Positions 47,700-60,800 of a stretch of DNA of 64,000 bases are shown here, piece by piece. Made by a program: the position numbers and the translations under genes. The stretch is from Distichodus sexfasciatus. Taxonomy: Eukaryota > Chordata > Actinopteri > Characiformes > Distichodontidae. The notes beneath the pieces were generated by a model. It was not told where the DNA came from, searched no databases, and saw nothing but the letters and a program-made list of their open reading frames with translations. Numbering within the stretch: the first letter of the stretch is position 1; the number at the start of each line of letters is the position of its first letter. The stretch spans positions 1,560,579 to 1,624,578 of the forward strand of contig JAVGVS010000008.1 in assembly GCA_032718565.1 (NCBI GenBank), written 5' to 3'.

Positions 47700-50600
47700 T
47701 TACACTATCATGAAAAAAATTGGAAATTATTTATTGATAACCGTCAAATGTTATACAACATATATCTAACAACACAAGTTGTCTTTTTTCAGAGTGTTTA
47801 GAAGCTGAATGCAACAGGGAAGATTAGGCTACTGTTCTAAATTTGTGTTAAAAACAAACACTTAATACTATTAGTTTCGGGGTGGAATTGAAATGCAGAG
47901 AGGTGGAGCTGTCAAGACAAAAAAAAAAAAAACTTACGCCCGTAACTTTGCATTTGTTAGTAACTGGTCAAATTGTTAAAGAGTCTATAAAATGATCATT
48001 TTTAAATAAAAATTGAAATGATCCCCGAACTTGAGTAAAGGGGCGTGGTCCCCGGGTCCGTTACGATTTATCGGAACTATCCAATCAAAGTCTTTTTGAC
48101 GCTGCCGTTGTGACGCACTGTGCTGTCAAGGCAACATAACTGTCTGCAAATTTAAACGTAAATCAAATATCAGTCCCAAGTTGATTGCAAGCTCTCACGG
48201 CTGGCAGCAACAAACTGAGACAGCGTCATTTCGACAACTGTTCTACTACCGTGAACATTCTGAAGCTTCTCTGCTGCGAACACGATGAGTGAATCCATTG
48301 CCGCGAAGTCAACGGTGAATGTATGTAGGCTTCTCCCATTTCTTGTCTCTACCACTTTTGAATTCCTGAAAATTCATGTGAAAATGTGCAAATAGTATTT
48401 CGTCAGAGATCATACTAGCTAAAATTAATTTAGTTATGACATAAGCATTAAGAGGAATTGTGTCCTGCAACCGTGGAAAGTGTACTTCAAGGAAAAATGG
48501 CCAATATCATTTAAGAATCAAATTAGATATTATTTCCACACAATCCTTTTAAATAATAAAAAAAAAAGATAAGATAATTTATTTATTGATTGTTTTCGTA
48601 TTTATAATAAATTTATTTAAATGCATTTTACCAGTTAGTGCTGGTAATGTCCTGTCATTGATTTTGCCACATAAAAGCTATGTAATTTATCTACATTTTT
48701 CTTGAAACACTAACGCAGACAATTATATCCGTAAGCAATTCGCGTTTAGCCTGGCGGTGGTGCACCCTGGAACTTGATTGAAGGAAGCTTGATTGGTTTC
48801 AGTTTACAAATGCAAATTTTGGTGACATGTACCATCCCCCTCCACCAAATATCTATATATCGATATATGTATATCGAGCTACAGTCAGTGTTAGTGTAAC
48901 CGGATCTACATATGAACATGATGTTGGCTAGCTAGTGTTGGCAATCTAATATTGAGTTGGCTGTTCAATGTTTTAGCTTTTCTGACCGTGGACGTTACCT
49001 GCAATCTCTGTAAGAACAGGAACAAACGTTTTGACGAGTTGTAGCCATCTCGCGTATATATGTAAACTTTGTAGTAATTTTTTTTTATAGGTTTATGAAG
49101 TTCCTCTGCACTTTTCTTTATTAACTTAAGTGTTTTAATTGTTAAATACACATTCCAATAACAAAAGCCAGCTCTAACGTAAGTCTGCTGATCTGGAAAC
49201 AGTTGTCGTTAAGTTGCATTGTGACGAGCTGCGTTGTCTAGGAGTCGACGATGAATGTATGTATGCTTTTCCATTTTTTGTTACTGACAGTTTTAATATT
49301 CCGAAAATTAGTGTGAAATTGATTTTTTCAAGAAATCCTGCTGCCTACAATTAATGTACTCTTGAAAACAAAAAGTAGAAGGATTGTGTTTTGCACCAGT
49401 GTGCTTTAAAGTATCAGCCCTCGGGAACCTTGGACCTTAAATGACTTATAATCTGATTTTTACATGATGCTGATATTTTTCTTAATGTGGCTAGTACTCT
49501 TTCCACACACAATCAATTTAAAAGAATAAAAAGGCAAGCTTGTTGGTCGTTTTTTGATTTAATTTTTAAGTTTTGCTCTTAAAAACAATTGTAGCCCATT
49601 ATAACTAAGCATTTGGCGTTTACCTTTAAATCTGCCGGGTCCCTGAGCCTTGTGTTGACACTAGAGCACTCTGGGACTTGTCGGCCATGTTGCGCAACCA
49701 AAGGCTGAATGCTTTCTGTGTACAAACGCAATATTTGGGAACTACTATTTACCTCCCCACTACAATTTAAAACATTTTTTTTTCTTTTCGGGCGCAAACA
49801 CGACAATGCAGTGTTAGTCTAATCACATAAACAGTTCTGCATGTGTGCGTAGGTTGAGTTTGACTAGCGAACTAGTTAGGTGTAGTTAGCAAGATCAAAT
49901 TAAATTAGCTACATGATATGCTTTGCCTTTTCACCACAAGTCATGTGCAATCTCTATCAGAACATGAACGCCTACTTAGATTAAAGTTCCGTTACACATC
50001 TCTTTTTATACCGTTTTCTTATTTTCTTCATATGCATCAATGTATTTACAATAAATTTCAAAATAATTCAAATATTCCATTATCCCAGTTTTTAGAAATA
50101 GTTTGGTGAAAATGCACATAATGTCATGACTGGCCATGTGATGACTATAAATAAGTCATGATTCAGCCTACTTGTCTTAGGAAACTATCAGATATTTTAA
50201 TGCGTTCCATTATCCGCGCATGCGCATCAAGGAAGAAATGGTGAGCAATAGATACAGTAATCACAGGTCCCATCCCAAGTTGCAATGGTTGAAAATCAGG
50301 GATCAGGGATCAGGTATTAGTCTTATGATTTATTTTGGTGGTTATTATTATTATTATTACTATAAATAAGGAAGTAGATAACACAGACACCGGCCCCAAT
50401 ATTAGTATGTCATCTGGTTTGATATGCAACAGATATCGTACATGCACGAGGTCTACGTGATTGACTCAACTGTTTATACACCATGCAATGCAGTAGCAGT
50501 TATAAGTATCTCCCTGCTCCGTTTTACATCTGTGAAATACTGTGTACTTAGATAACTACAACATTTCCAATCATAACGTCTCCATTATTTCCCTTCTGTA

Positions 50601-51140
50601 AAGTCTTGACTTGTTATTTAGTTTAAAATCCTGTAATAATGTGATGTCAACATTGCAATGCGTGAGCTTTGTAAATAGGCATAGAGCGTGATAAAAACCT
50701 GGCCACACCACTAGGGGGAGTAATAGTCAAATAGTTGCCAAAGTGGTTAGGTAAACAAACTCGCGCACGGGAAATGGCAAGTTGAGCAGGATCCTTCGCG
50801 AAACTCCCACGACTTTAAGTTATTGTTGAACACAGTTCAGTGGTCTTAACCACTCTTAATCCACGCCCAAATGTTCTTTCAAATTGACGCAAATGAAACA
50901 AAACAGTATGTGTGCGTTGTGCGCTACGTGTGGCACTGTTGATAGGCCCAAATAGGCCCATCCTACCCATGTTATATAGGCACACCCTAGCCTAGCCAAC
51001 ACTTCCTCCTACACTTACAAACGGCCATTGGACGTATGCCTGAAATTCCGTAGATTAAAAATGTAGCGAACATCGATTCGAACGCTTAATTGATAGTTTA
51101 GCCTTGATTATTTAAGTCGTGAGGTTTTAGGTTTGTCAAA
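47700..51140. other. Region between ensa and mcl1
   Basis: No recognised gene. It contains the tandem duplication at 48290-50010. A short ATG exon-like stretch at 48284-48320 (reading MSESIAAKSTVN, then GTATGT) follows a CG-containing, promoter-like patch at about 48040-48280. The last 300 bases are the mcl1 promoter and 5' UTR. Confidence 0.45.
48290..50010. repeat. Diverged tandem duplication, two copies of about 0.75 kb
   Basis: Copy A (about 48300-49040) and copy B (about 49245-49990) share ordered blocks at a near-constant offset of 917-968 bases: GGTGAATGTATGTAGGCTT / GATGAATGTATGTATGCTT; TTCCACACAATC / TTCCACACACAATC; AGTTTACAAATGCAAATTTT / TGTGTACAAACGCAATATTT; CAGTGTTAGT in both; GCAATCTCTGTAAGAACA / GCAATCTCTATCAGAACA. 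Both copies keep a GTATGT donor-like site after an ATG. It matches no repeat family I recognise. Confidence 0.65.
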
Positions 51141-52864
51141 ATGATTAACGTTAATCCCAGCTCTTTGTGTTTATACAAAAAGAATTCGCCATCGGACTAC
51201 TTCAACGAGCAGAACGGTCCTCGACCCGGGAGAGCTGGACTGGTTTTGGGAATCCCGAATGAAAGCCCACAGCAGGGGAACGCCGATGGCTCGTTACCAG
51301 CGTCGCCCGAATCGGACTGCGGGGAGCTGGGCCCCTGTGCCTTCCCCGAGAGCGAGACTCTGGAGCGAGACACCCGAGAGATTATTGGCCACTTCCTTCT
51401 CTCCTTTACCGGACTTCCGTGCCCCAGCGGCGGACAAAGCCACGTTCAAAAGACAATGAGGCGAGTGGTCGAGAGTCTCCTGGTGAAGCATGAGATCGCC
51501 TATAAGGGTAAGTGTAAATGGTCAGCCAAAAATTCACTTTTGTGACGGTGCTGTTTCAGTATCTGATAATATTTTTTATTTCCTCTTTATCTGACGAGAT
51601 GAAAGTAGTCCTGTATGATATTGGAAAACATTGCCATATTTTTCTTCACTACAATATTAAAAGATTGTTTCTAAAGAGGAAATGACGCAAATAGCTCTGT
51701 TTGGAAAGAACGATTCATTCTAGAGTGACTGGAATGTTTTTAGGGAAGTGCCTTGGTGGTGCTGAAAAGCTGGAAAATACTTTTATAAAAGACTAGAGAA
51801 ATGTTAACCAGCCATTTAAAAACTGGCTCTAGGCACTTTTTGGGTCAGTGTAAAATGTTTTAATTTTGATTAGACTTATTGTAGATTAGTCATGGCAAAT
51901 GAGAACTGGGCAAGTAATTTGCGTCGAAATGTGTGACGTGTTTGTGTTATTTGACATTGCACAACCTGTCATTATGTTGGTGTTCATGAGCTCTCTAAAA
52001 GATATACTCTGTAGTTTGAAAGCCCAACCAGTTTGTACAATAGATATATTTAAATATTTTAAGGTATTTACATACATGTCTCATAATCTTAATGCTGGCT
52101 GCTAATTTGCATCACATTTTATTATGGTTTATATTTTCTTTGATATTAGAAAACACCAGGAAGTAACATCTCTTGTTTTGTGTGTGTGCATATGTAGCTA
52201 ATGAAAGCATGCCCTTTTATCCTGTTTTCTCCCCATAGGTATTATCGAAAAGCTGGGTTTAGATGACAGAGGTGATGATCTGAATGTAATTACATCAGTG
52301 GCTAAGGAGATGTTTAGTGATGGCATCACCAACTGGGGTCGAATCGCCAGTCTGCTTGCCTTAGGGACAGTAGTGTGTCTGCATCAGAAAGAAAGAGGCC
52401 GGGACCACTGTGTCATTCAGGTGGCAGAAAAGATCTCCTCATATCTCCTTTCTGACAAACGGGACTGGCTGGTGAAAAACAAGGCATGGGTGAGTGTCTG
52501 AAAAATGTAACTGTCTTACACCATGTAGAAAAAAGGGCTATCTTAGCTTGCTCTTTTGCCAACTTGTACCCTCAATAGAGTCCCTTGTTTTTGTTACTTT
52601 GACTTAATGTTATTTCACTGTCAGATTGTGAAACTTTACAGATGGTATCATGGTTGCATTGCATTTCCTGAATTTTTGGGAATTTGTGAGTCAGTTGCTG
52701 TGTGTGTGACGTGTGCATAATTTTTCATTTCCTTTTTTTTCATTCAGGAGGGCTTTGTAAACTTTTTTCACGTCCCGGATCCTGAGTCAAAAGTGAGAAA
52801 CACATTAATGGCCTTTGTTACTTTGGCAGGCCTTGGAGCTGGACTTGCTTTTTTGACAAGATAA
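51141..52864 (+). CDS. mcl1: Mcl-1, BCL2-family apoptosis regulator
   Basis: Anti-apoptotic mitochondrial outer-membrane protein that sequesters BH3-only proteins and BAK. Exons are 51141-51507, 52239-52489 and 52748-52864 (TAA 52862-52864), 735 nt and 244 residues. The three-exon structure matches vertebrate MCL1. BH3 is at about 103-117 (KTMRRVVESLLVKH), BH1 at about 147-165 (FSDGITNWGRIASLL), BH2 at about 196-213 (KRDWLVKNKAWEGFVNFF). A C-terminal membrane anchor occupies about 224-243 (FVTLAGLGAGLAFL, then TR). The N-terminal region is about 100 residues, much shorter than the PEST-rich human one (350 residues in total), as in other fish Mcl1. The BH3 core has Val-Glu where MCL1 normally has Gly-Asp. 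The start is the first ATG of the open exon. Teleosts have mcl1a and mcl1b; which this is cannot be settled here. Confidence 0.93.
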
Positions 52865-53452
52865 GTTCTCCTGGACTTTTTAAAAGCCATTGAACCCGGA
52901 GATATAAAGGACATGGGGCATTAATTCACTACACAGATTTTATATTCGACTCTGAAAAACAAACATGGACTTGATATCTTACAGAAGTTGTAAATTAAGT
53001 AGTGTGGCCCCAGGAAATCTCTTTTAAGTCATGTTCTGTGTTTAAGATAAAGAATTTATTTTTTTAACAAAATGTCTATTACAGCTACTGTTGTCACATA
53101 AGAACATAACTCATATGTTTTAGAAAACTAGATTTCAGATTGAGCTGAGTGTTAACTGGAATTAAAAATGAAGCTCACACATTTGCATTGTTTTGACTGG
53201 CTTTTCTGTCACAAAATGTGAAGTGGTATTTATGATGGTGATCACTCTTATCCAGAACAGCCCTTTTACTACTAAGAAAATTAAAGAGTTTTCTTTTTGT
53301 TAACAGCACCTGAGAATGCCATTGATATCTACACTTTAATTGTTTCAACACATTTGTGCATTAAATCACTTTTTTGGAAATTGAGTTCTTATTCTCCCTC
53401 ACCAATTGTTGCTCAACTGCTTTTTTCACTTTGTAGGCAAGACAGATGATTC

Positions 53453-53458
53453 AATAAA
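53453..53458 (+). terminator. Probable mcl1 polyadenylation signal
   Basis: AATAAA about 590 bases after the stop codon. Confidence 0.5.
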
Positions 53459-53459
53459 G

Positions 53460-56400
53460 CAAAGGTGTGGTTCCTCATATGCATATGTATTTCAGTTTGC
53501 TAGAGGCTGTGGGTGATAACACACATTACGTTCTGAAATTGGTGTCTCATTAGTAGTAAGCATTCTACTTTATTGCATCAACCACTGCTGTGTACCTGAG
53601 CACCTGAGGTTGTTCGGGGACCTCTTTTAGTTTTTATAGGTAAATATCTATGGCAGAGGATTGGTGGTAACTCCCAGTTGACCATTTCACCTGGGAAAAT
53701 ACAGGACTAAACACACATTTTACTGTTTACTTAACCATACAGGAGCGCTATTTCCAAAGCTGACAGTAATTTAGCATATTTCAGGTTTTTCTTGTCCTCT
53801 TCATGTTGACCTGATGGGGAAGTCTAACAGACACATACTGGTTTTTCAGGATCAGTTTTTTTTTGCAGGTTGATTCACATTACATTTAGTGGATCCAAAC
53901 ATTTTATTACTACCTAGCAAGCATTTTCTACTTTAGCTCTCTTATCATTCATTTTTTTCTGTCACAAATTGTAGCCGAGAACAGTGTTAGTGCATCATTC
54001 AGCAACCAGCTGGTAAAGTTCATTGGTTCAGCACGTCTTTAGAGCCTAATGAGTCCATGGTTCATACCTTGGTGTGACTCTTAGTCTTAAAAATTCTTTA
54101 AAAGTTCATTTTGGCTTGACTGTTCTGTTGAACATTCCAAAGCCATCTGATGTTTGTGTTGTAAGTTGGGAAGTGTCTGCTACACTTTGTCCGTTTGGTT
54201 TTAGATTAAATGTGCTGTTTTAGATTAAAATTCAACAGCAAGAATTTAATGTACTACTTTTTATATTGTCTTAAGGGAAATTCCAATTTATAAACGGTAG
54301 AACATATAGGCTTTCGACAGTTATGAAATAGAGGAAATAATACTTAACATCTGACATTACTCTGTATGAGGAACATATGCCTTTGAAGCAAATTAAGGGT
54401 CTTAAGTTCAACAAACACAAATAAATGGCCTGTTTATCTGACTCATGCTTGTTACGAATGAAAGTGATAATGGACTGTGATGACATTTGGAGACATCACA
54501 ATGTGTTTTGGGTTGTCAAGATATTGTGAAAGATCTTTAATATGACTGCTAAATATTAATGAGTATTGTGTTGGGGTGGTGAAAGATCTAAAAGAAAACA
54601 TGTCAAGTGAACCAGTTTTATTCATTTTAGAAAACCATTTAGCATTCAGTGTCAGTAACAGAGAATGTCTGTATTCAGTGTCAGTTATCTAGAATCTCTG
54701 AAAACCTGTTAAAAGGTCTCATAGAAAGAACTCTCATAGCTCAGATCTCCCGCAGGTGGGCTGGTCCCACTCTGAGACTTCTGACTGTTGTGTTAGTGCT
54801 CTTGTTTGTTCAGATGTGCACTCTCTGGTTACAGACCTATCCATTGGGTCTAAGGGGAATTACCTGAGAATAGCACATACAGGGCCAATGCTGCTGCCTT
54901 TTCCAGCACCTGCTGTGGTTACCTGAGCAAGATAACACATTTATCAGGCACTGGGAATCACAGCTGACATGTATACCACACAGCTCTTAAACAACACATG
55001 TATCAACAACCTTACATATAGAAGACCAAACTGTATCTGAAATTTGTTAAGAGTGTTCATGTATTTACTGTACACACACACAAAGACATAAAAAAATATT
55101 GGAATATGTGCTCCTTTTCTGGTTTCTGTAATTTACATTTCATATGCATGTTCTGTTCACTTCATTGCACACAGTTTCATGTGGAGGCCATTAGGTAATA
55201 CTGGGTCAAAAAAGGTGAAAATTCTGAAATTGCTCAATAGGTTAAATGGAATTGGAGAAATATAGTAGCTACATTTCAGCTCATGCTAGCTGTGCAGTAA
55301 TGGTGCCAGTTTAGTTGTGCACCCACCTGGCCGTAAGTCTAAGCATCATAAATAAGTAAAATCTCTTGCCATTAGAAGAAATATGATGATTTTATGAAAG
55401 ATTGTGACAATTGTGAAACAGTTTTTCTTGTGTCATTTTAAACAGGATTCTGTTCCTGTTGAGGCATGTAGATGTATTTCAGTTTCTGTTCTGCTGAACT
55501 GCACATTTGAGAAACTTTCATTTAGAGACTATGGCAGCCATCTGCTAGCCCTTCTTCTGTGTGCCTCTTTGGGTTTACACAATTCTACAGCCAGCTCAGT
55601 CAAAGCTGTTAATCAGTTGAAGGAAAGAATCCTAACATATTAAAGCGCAGGCCTCCTTTTAAGAACCCCATTCAGCTTTTAGTTTATTTTGTTTTATTCC
55701 CTCTTGTATTATTATGATTGTTAACAGTTGCCAGTGTTTGATAATATATAGAAATTGTTTTTCATCTACATTTAATGACAGTAAAAAGCAGCACCCTCAA
55801 GAAACACTAGATCATCTCTGGTCACTGATTATGTTTGCCTCTTATCCTACAATCACATTTCATTATGCAGGCTTAAACTGAAACTTAGTTTGACATTTTT
55901 CTTCAGTCAATTATATATTCAATGTTGGTTTTACATTGAAGTGAAGAAAAAACATTACTATTAGAGCCAAGAACCAAACAGGTCAAATGGCTGTGTCTCT
56001 TGAAAAGGAGCTGAGACATTTCACAACTTTGGAGGGATATGTGGACAGGATAACTGACAGAGCTGCTGTAAGTAGTTTGAGCTAGTTGATTGCCAAAAGT
56101 ATTAAAAAGTGTTAAATTACACTTTACATGACTGGATTTATCTGCATAACTAATTTTACATGTGCATATTTCATTGCAAACTCATTCTAATACATTAGAG
56201 ACCTTTTGAAAAAACTAAATAACAAAACAGTTGTAGTGATTTTGTGAGGTTAGATTAGTGACTTGCATTGGAGACTTGGAGCAACTTAGATTTAAGGACC
56301 TTGCTGCGGGGCCCAACAGGTGACTTTGTCATATGCTAGAAGGGTCACAGCTGAAGCACAACTCTGGAAATGCTTGACTTCGTTCCACTCCCAGTCACTG

Positions 56401-57839
56401 CACTCTGTAACCCCTTCAGAGTGACCATTGCCTTCATTGTGGCATCCACAGTCACTATTTCGCATTAGTCCAGGTCAGCAGATCCTAATCCTGCTCCTCC
56501 CAGTTCCTTGCTCTGCATATAGTCAATAGACAACACTCAATCCGGGTGATTAGAACTGCTGGTCTAAGCATTGCTTGGGTGATGAGATGAAACTTACTTA
56601 TTGCACTACTGATCCCGTGCTTACTGGGATGTCGAAGCTCAGAGTTCAGAAATGTAACCTTGTCATCATATCAGTCTGATCTTTCAACACCATTATATCA
56701 AAACATTAATAATGCATATTAAAGATAATTTGCTTTCTTTGCTTGCTACAGTTGCATTTGTAAATATGGAAATTCAAGAGTGCTGCCTCACTGTCTACAG
56801 ATGTTTAGTAACAGATAGGTGCTAATGTGGTTAAAATTAGTTAGAAAAATTCCAATATTTTAATCACTGCAGTTATCCTGGACCAAGCTGACCACAAGAT
56901 TGGCACGTTTGACAGGTTGCATGTCCAGGCATGTCAGGAGCAGAATGTGGTCTAGTTTGATCTTTAGTCTGGTAATTTCATTAAGGTAAATGAGTATAAT
57001 TTTACCATGGCACTCCCCTATGCAACCATCTGTCGAAAGACTTCAAAGTCAAAACATCTTAGTGTCCCAAGTTGTAATTTGATCATCCCTAAGTTCAGTA
57101 ACTTATTCTTAACTTCCGTAGTTATTCTTTCTTCAGAAGAGTGTGCTGTCAGAAAGGGCCTCCTTGTTACGCTGAGTTAAATTTGCATCGGCTTTAGTGA
57201 ATGAATGATATCTTAGTTTACATGTCAGGACAGTGAGGTTTTCAGCAGTAGCCTTTCAATGTTGCTTTTGTGCAGACTTTTCTCTGTTAGAAAAATGTGT
57301 TTGTGTAGTCCATAGAAAATAGAGAAATTTGGGTTTTTTTTAAATAGAGTTTTGGGTTTGCCACTATCCCAGCATCAAGATTGGTCATGGCCCTAGGGAT
57401 CATTCAATTGTGAGTAGGCTGTCACTGTTTTTACCTGCTGTGTCATCGATTTGTATGTGCATGTATGAGGTAGAGGTCACACAGTAGGTATTACATCCAA
57501 AACAACAGCAATGAGCTCACACAAGCCAGTAGCTAGCCTCAGTGGTGGCCAGTAAAAGAATCTATATAAATACCACAAACAACATAAGATTTGAACATTG
57601 CTGTAGTGGTTAATTTTGTCAAATAAATGCAGATGAGTAAGAATGCTCACTTCTTTTGGATCTGTACATCCAAGTTTACTGTCCTATTCACATGGTTCTT
57701 TAGCCTATGCTAGTGTGAGATCAGACATTATAATGCACTGGGTTTTGGAGGATTGTGACCTAAAGCTTTTCTTAAGCTTTCAAAATCCTATCAGTAGATG
57801 CTGCCTCTGGACTACAATTGAATCACAGCATAAAGAACA
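53460..57839. other. Non-coding stretch downstream of mcl1
   Basis: AT-rich DNA with no recognisable gene except the candidate small exon at 55987-56067. No clear mobile element was identified. Confidence 0.45.
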
Positions 57840-60800
57840 TTCTAGAGCAGTGGTAGGCAACTCCGGTCCTGGGGGTTTTCCATCCAACTGGATTTCAGAA
57901 TATCCACACCTGGTCTCAGGTAGATAATACCAGAAGAGACTGATCAGGTAGGATGGAAAACCTCCCGGACTCCGGACCTCTGGGACAAGAGTTGCCTACC
58001 CCTGTTCTAGAGTTTTAATTGAAGTAGATTTAGATACAGTATCTGTATTGTAGTCATAGCAGATTTGCTGCCGAGTGACAAGACAATAGTAATATTCTGT
58101 ATTATGTTTGTACCCGGATCTTATATCTCCTGAAATTAAAGGTGTGGGTGTATGTGGGGGGTGAAAACTGGGTCAAAGTTTCGCTGCCTGCCCCCTACAG
58201 TTTCGCATTTAATGTCTTTGTTAGAGAAGTGAGAAACAAAACAATACATACATGGCATCTGAGAGGTGAAATGTGAGTTTGTTTCATTATAACTGTGAAA
58301 TAAGATTTTTTTTTTTTTAAATTTATTGTCTTATTTATGGAGCACTTAAAAACTTTCCAATCCTAAACAAAACCAGAATGAAATCATAATTATATTTTAA
58401 AAGCAGTTGTGGCAATTTCAACATGGACATGTCAGTAGAGTTAAAATATCAGTGACGAGGCACGTACCAGTCACGATGCCTCACAATGATCGGCAAACTA
58501 GATTTAGAAAGAATACTAGCAGCAGCTCAGTACTTGAACAATCTTAACCCTGTCATTCTTTATGGCATCCAGATAGGTGATTTTTTTTGTGCAGAGATTA
58601 TATGAAGAAGTGATCATTGCTCTGTGACCTTTAAGCAGATCATGCTAACCTGTGTAACCAATAGAAACTTGCAAACAGAAAACACAGAACAGATGAATGT
58701 TCACTATGTAGAACCTTCAGACTATGCAGCTACTACATGAGCACAAATAGAATGGGTGGATTTGTGGAGCATGACTATACCACCTAGAAATGAATACTAT
58801 TTAGGCTACATGCATTAGTCATAAAAAAAAAATTCTCAGTTTGAGGATTTTTGCCACAGCAACTTTATTAAAATCAATGTTTAATGTTAAGCTACAACTG
58901 GAGTGACTGTACTGTATATTATTGTTTTCTGTTTTGCACTTAATATGAGGATTTTGGGGAAAAATTATATCAGTTAATAATTTCTGCTGATGAAACAGGA
59001 AACAGGAACTTCCATAAACAGCCATGATATGCACTGTGACAGGGGGTAATCTTAAAGGTTATTAAAACAAGATTATGATGGGAAATACAAGAACTGCAAT
59101 AAAAGATAAGTTTTATTTTTTTACTACATTTTTACTGCTGTTTCCAAAGTAAGCGTGATCAATCAAATTGGTGGTATCCAGTTTTTATTCATAGAGTTAA
59201 ATTAATCAACATTGAAGGAAAAAATAAAAAATGATTGTGATTAGTAAATAAGTATACATTAATATAATACTTGTCTATGTTTATCAAAAGACCTGAAAAT
59301 GCAGTAGCTCAGTTATAGCATATTTGTAAAAATCTCAAGGTGACTTCACATTTGACAATGTATTATTTTTAGAGATGGGCCAATACCACTTTTTTATGTC
59401 CGATACCGATACAGATATTGTAAATTTGGATATCTGCCAATACCGATTAAAATCCGATCCAATCACAGTCTTTTTTAAACATAAAATAATACTGTAAAAT
59501 GTCTGAATACATGACTAAGATTTAAATACTGTTTTACTAACTAAAACAATGTAATAATTACACATGTATGTGCTAAATTATCTGTTCTCAAAAACTGTTC
59601 ATTTAGACATATAAATATTTCTTCTTTCTTATTGATTACACTATAACATTATACAATTGAAAAAAATTGATCATTGGAAATGAAATACTGAAGATTGTTA
59701 TTTTGAACCAATTTGGCCTATAAAATGAGCGGCTTTTGCAGAAAACTACATTGCCCGCAATCCTCTGCGCGCGCCCCAGGCGCGCCTTGCAGAATAAACG
59801 ATGGAAAATCTATCGTAAAATCTTAATAAACGGCAGAATTGTGAGTAGATTGTGGTTATTTAGCAGCTAAAATATGGTTTGTGTCTGTAATAAATTGGAC
59901 ATTTTCACCGAAATGGAGCGTTTTAGCGAGTAATGGCGCTCATGGTCATTAACACAGCACGCGTGTTTACATCGCCAAAAATGTCATTCATGCGTTTTTA
60001 TGCATTTACTTCTGTTTTAGTGCAGGAACATCTCACAAATACACATGCAGAGGGATTAGGACTTTGATCGCGCCTCTGGAAACGTTGTGCGTCACTATTA
60101 AGCGTCCGTGTGAAATCCAAGCGGAGCTGCTCTAGTAAAATAAATTAAACGAAGCTACGATTCTAGAAAAATTGCCTCGACCATTTTTTGTAATAGAATT
60201 GTTGGACTTATTGGAACAATCCTTTCAGCTCTACTTTACCGCAGTGCCACTTCCCATGCGTAAAAAATTGAGCGTGCACGCATTTACAGATCGGCTCCAT
60301 AGAACGGCCCAATTCCACTGATACCCGATCCAGCCGTTTGAGCCGTTATCGGACCGATACCGATCCACATATCGGATCAGCTACATCTCTAATTATTTTA
60401 TATATATATCTTCCAGTTTATTTAATTTATATTCAGACCCATTTTCAGTTTCTTGAAATTTATTTATATATTTTAACAAAAATCTAGTTCAGCAATGTTT
60501 GTTTCATGTGAATCCTTTGGCAGAGTAGGGGAGAAAGGTGGATCTGCATTCATTCATTCATTATCTCAGCGTTTCCCAATCCCGGTCCTCGCAGCCCACT
60601 GCTCTGCACAGATTCGACTTTCCCGACCCACAGCACAGCTGATGCTACTGATTAGCTAATTAGCAACGTAGGACCAGCGTGCGACAGTGCAGGAAATACC
60701 GAATATGTGCAGAGCGGTGGGCCGCGAGGACTGGGATTGGGAAACGCTGCATTATCTGAACTGCTTAATCCCAACTGGGGTCGTGGTGGGAACAGAGCCT

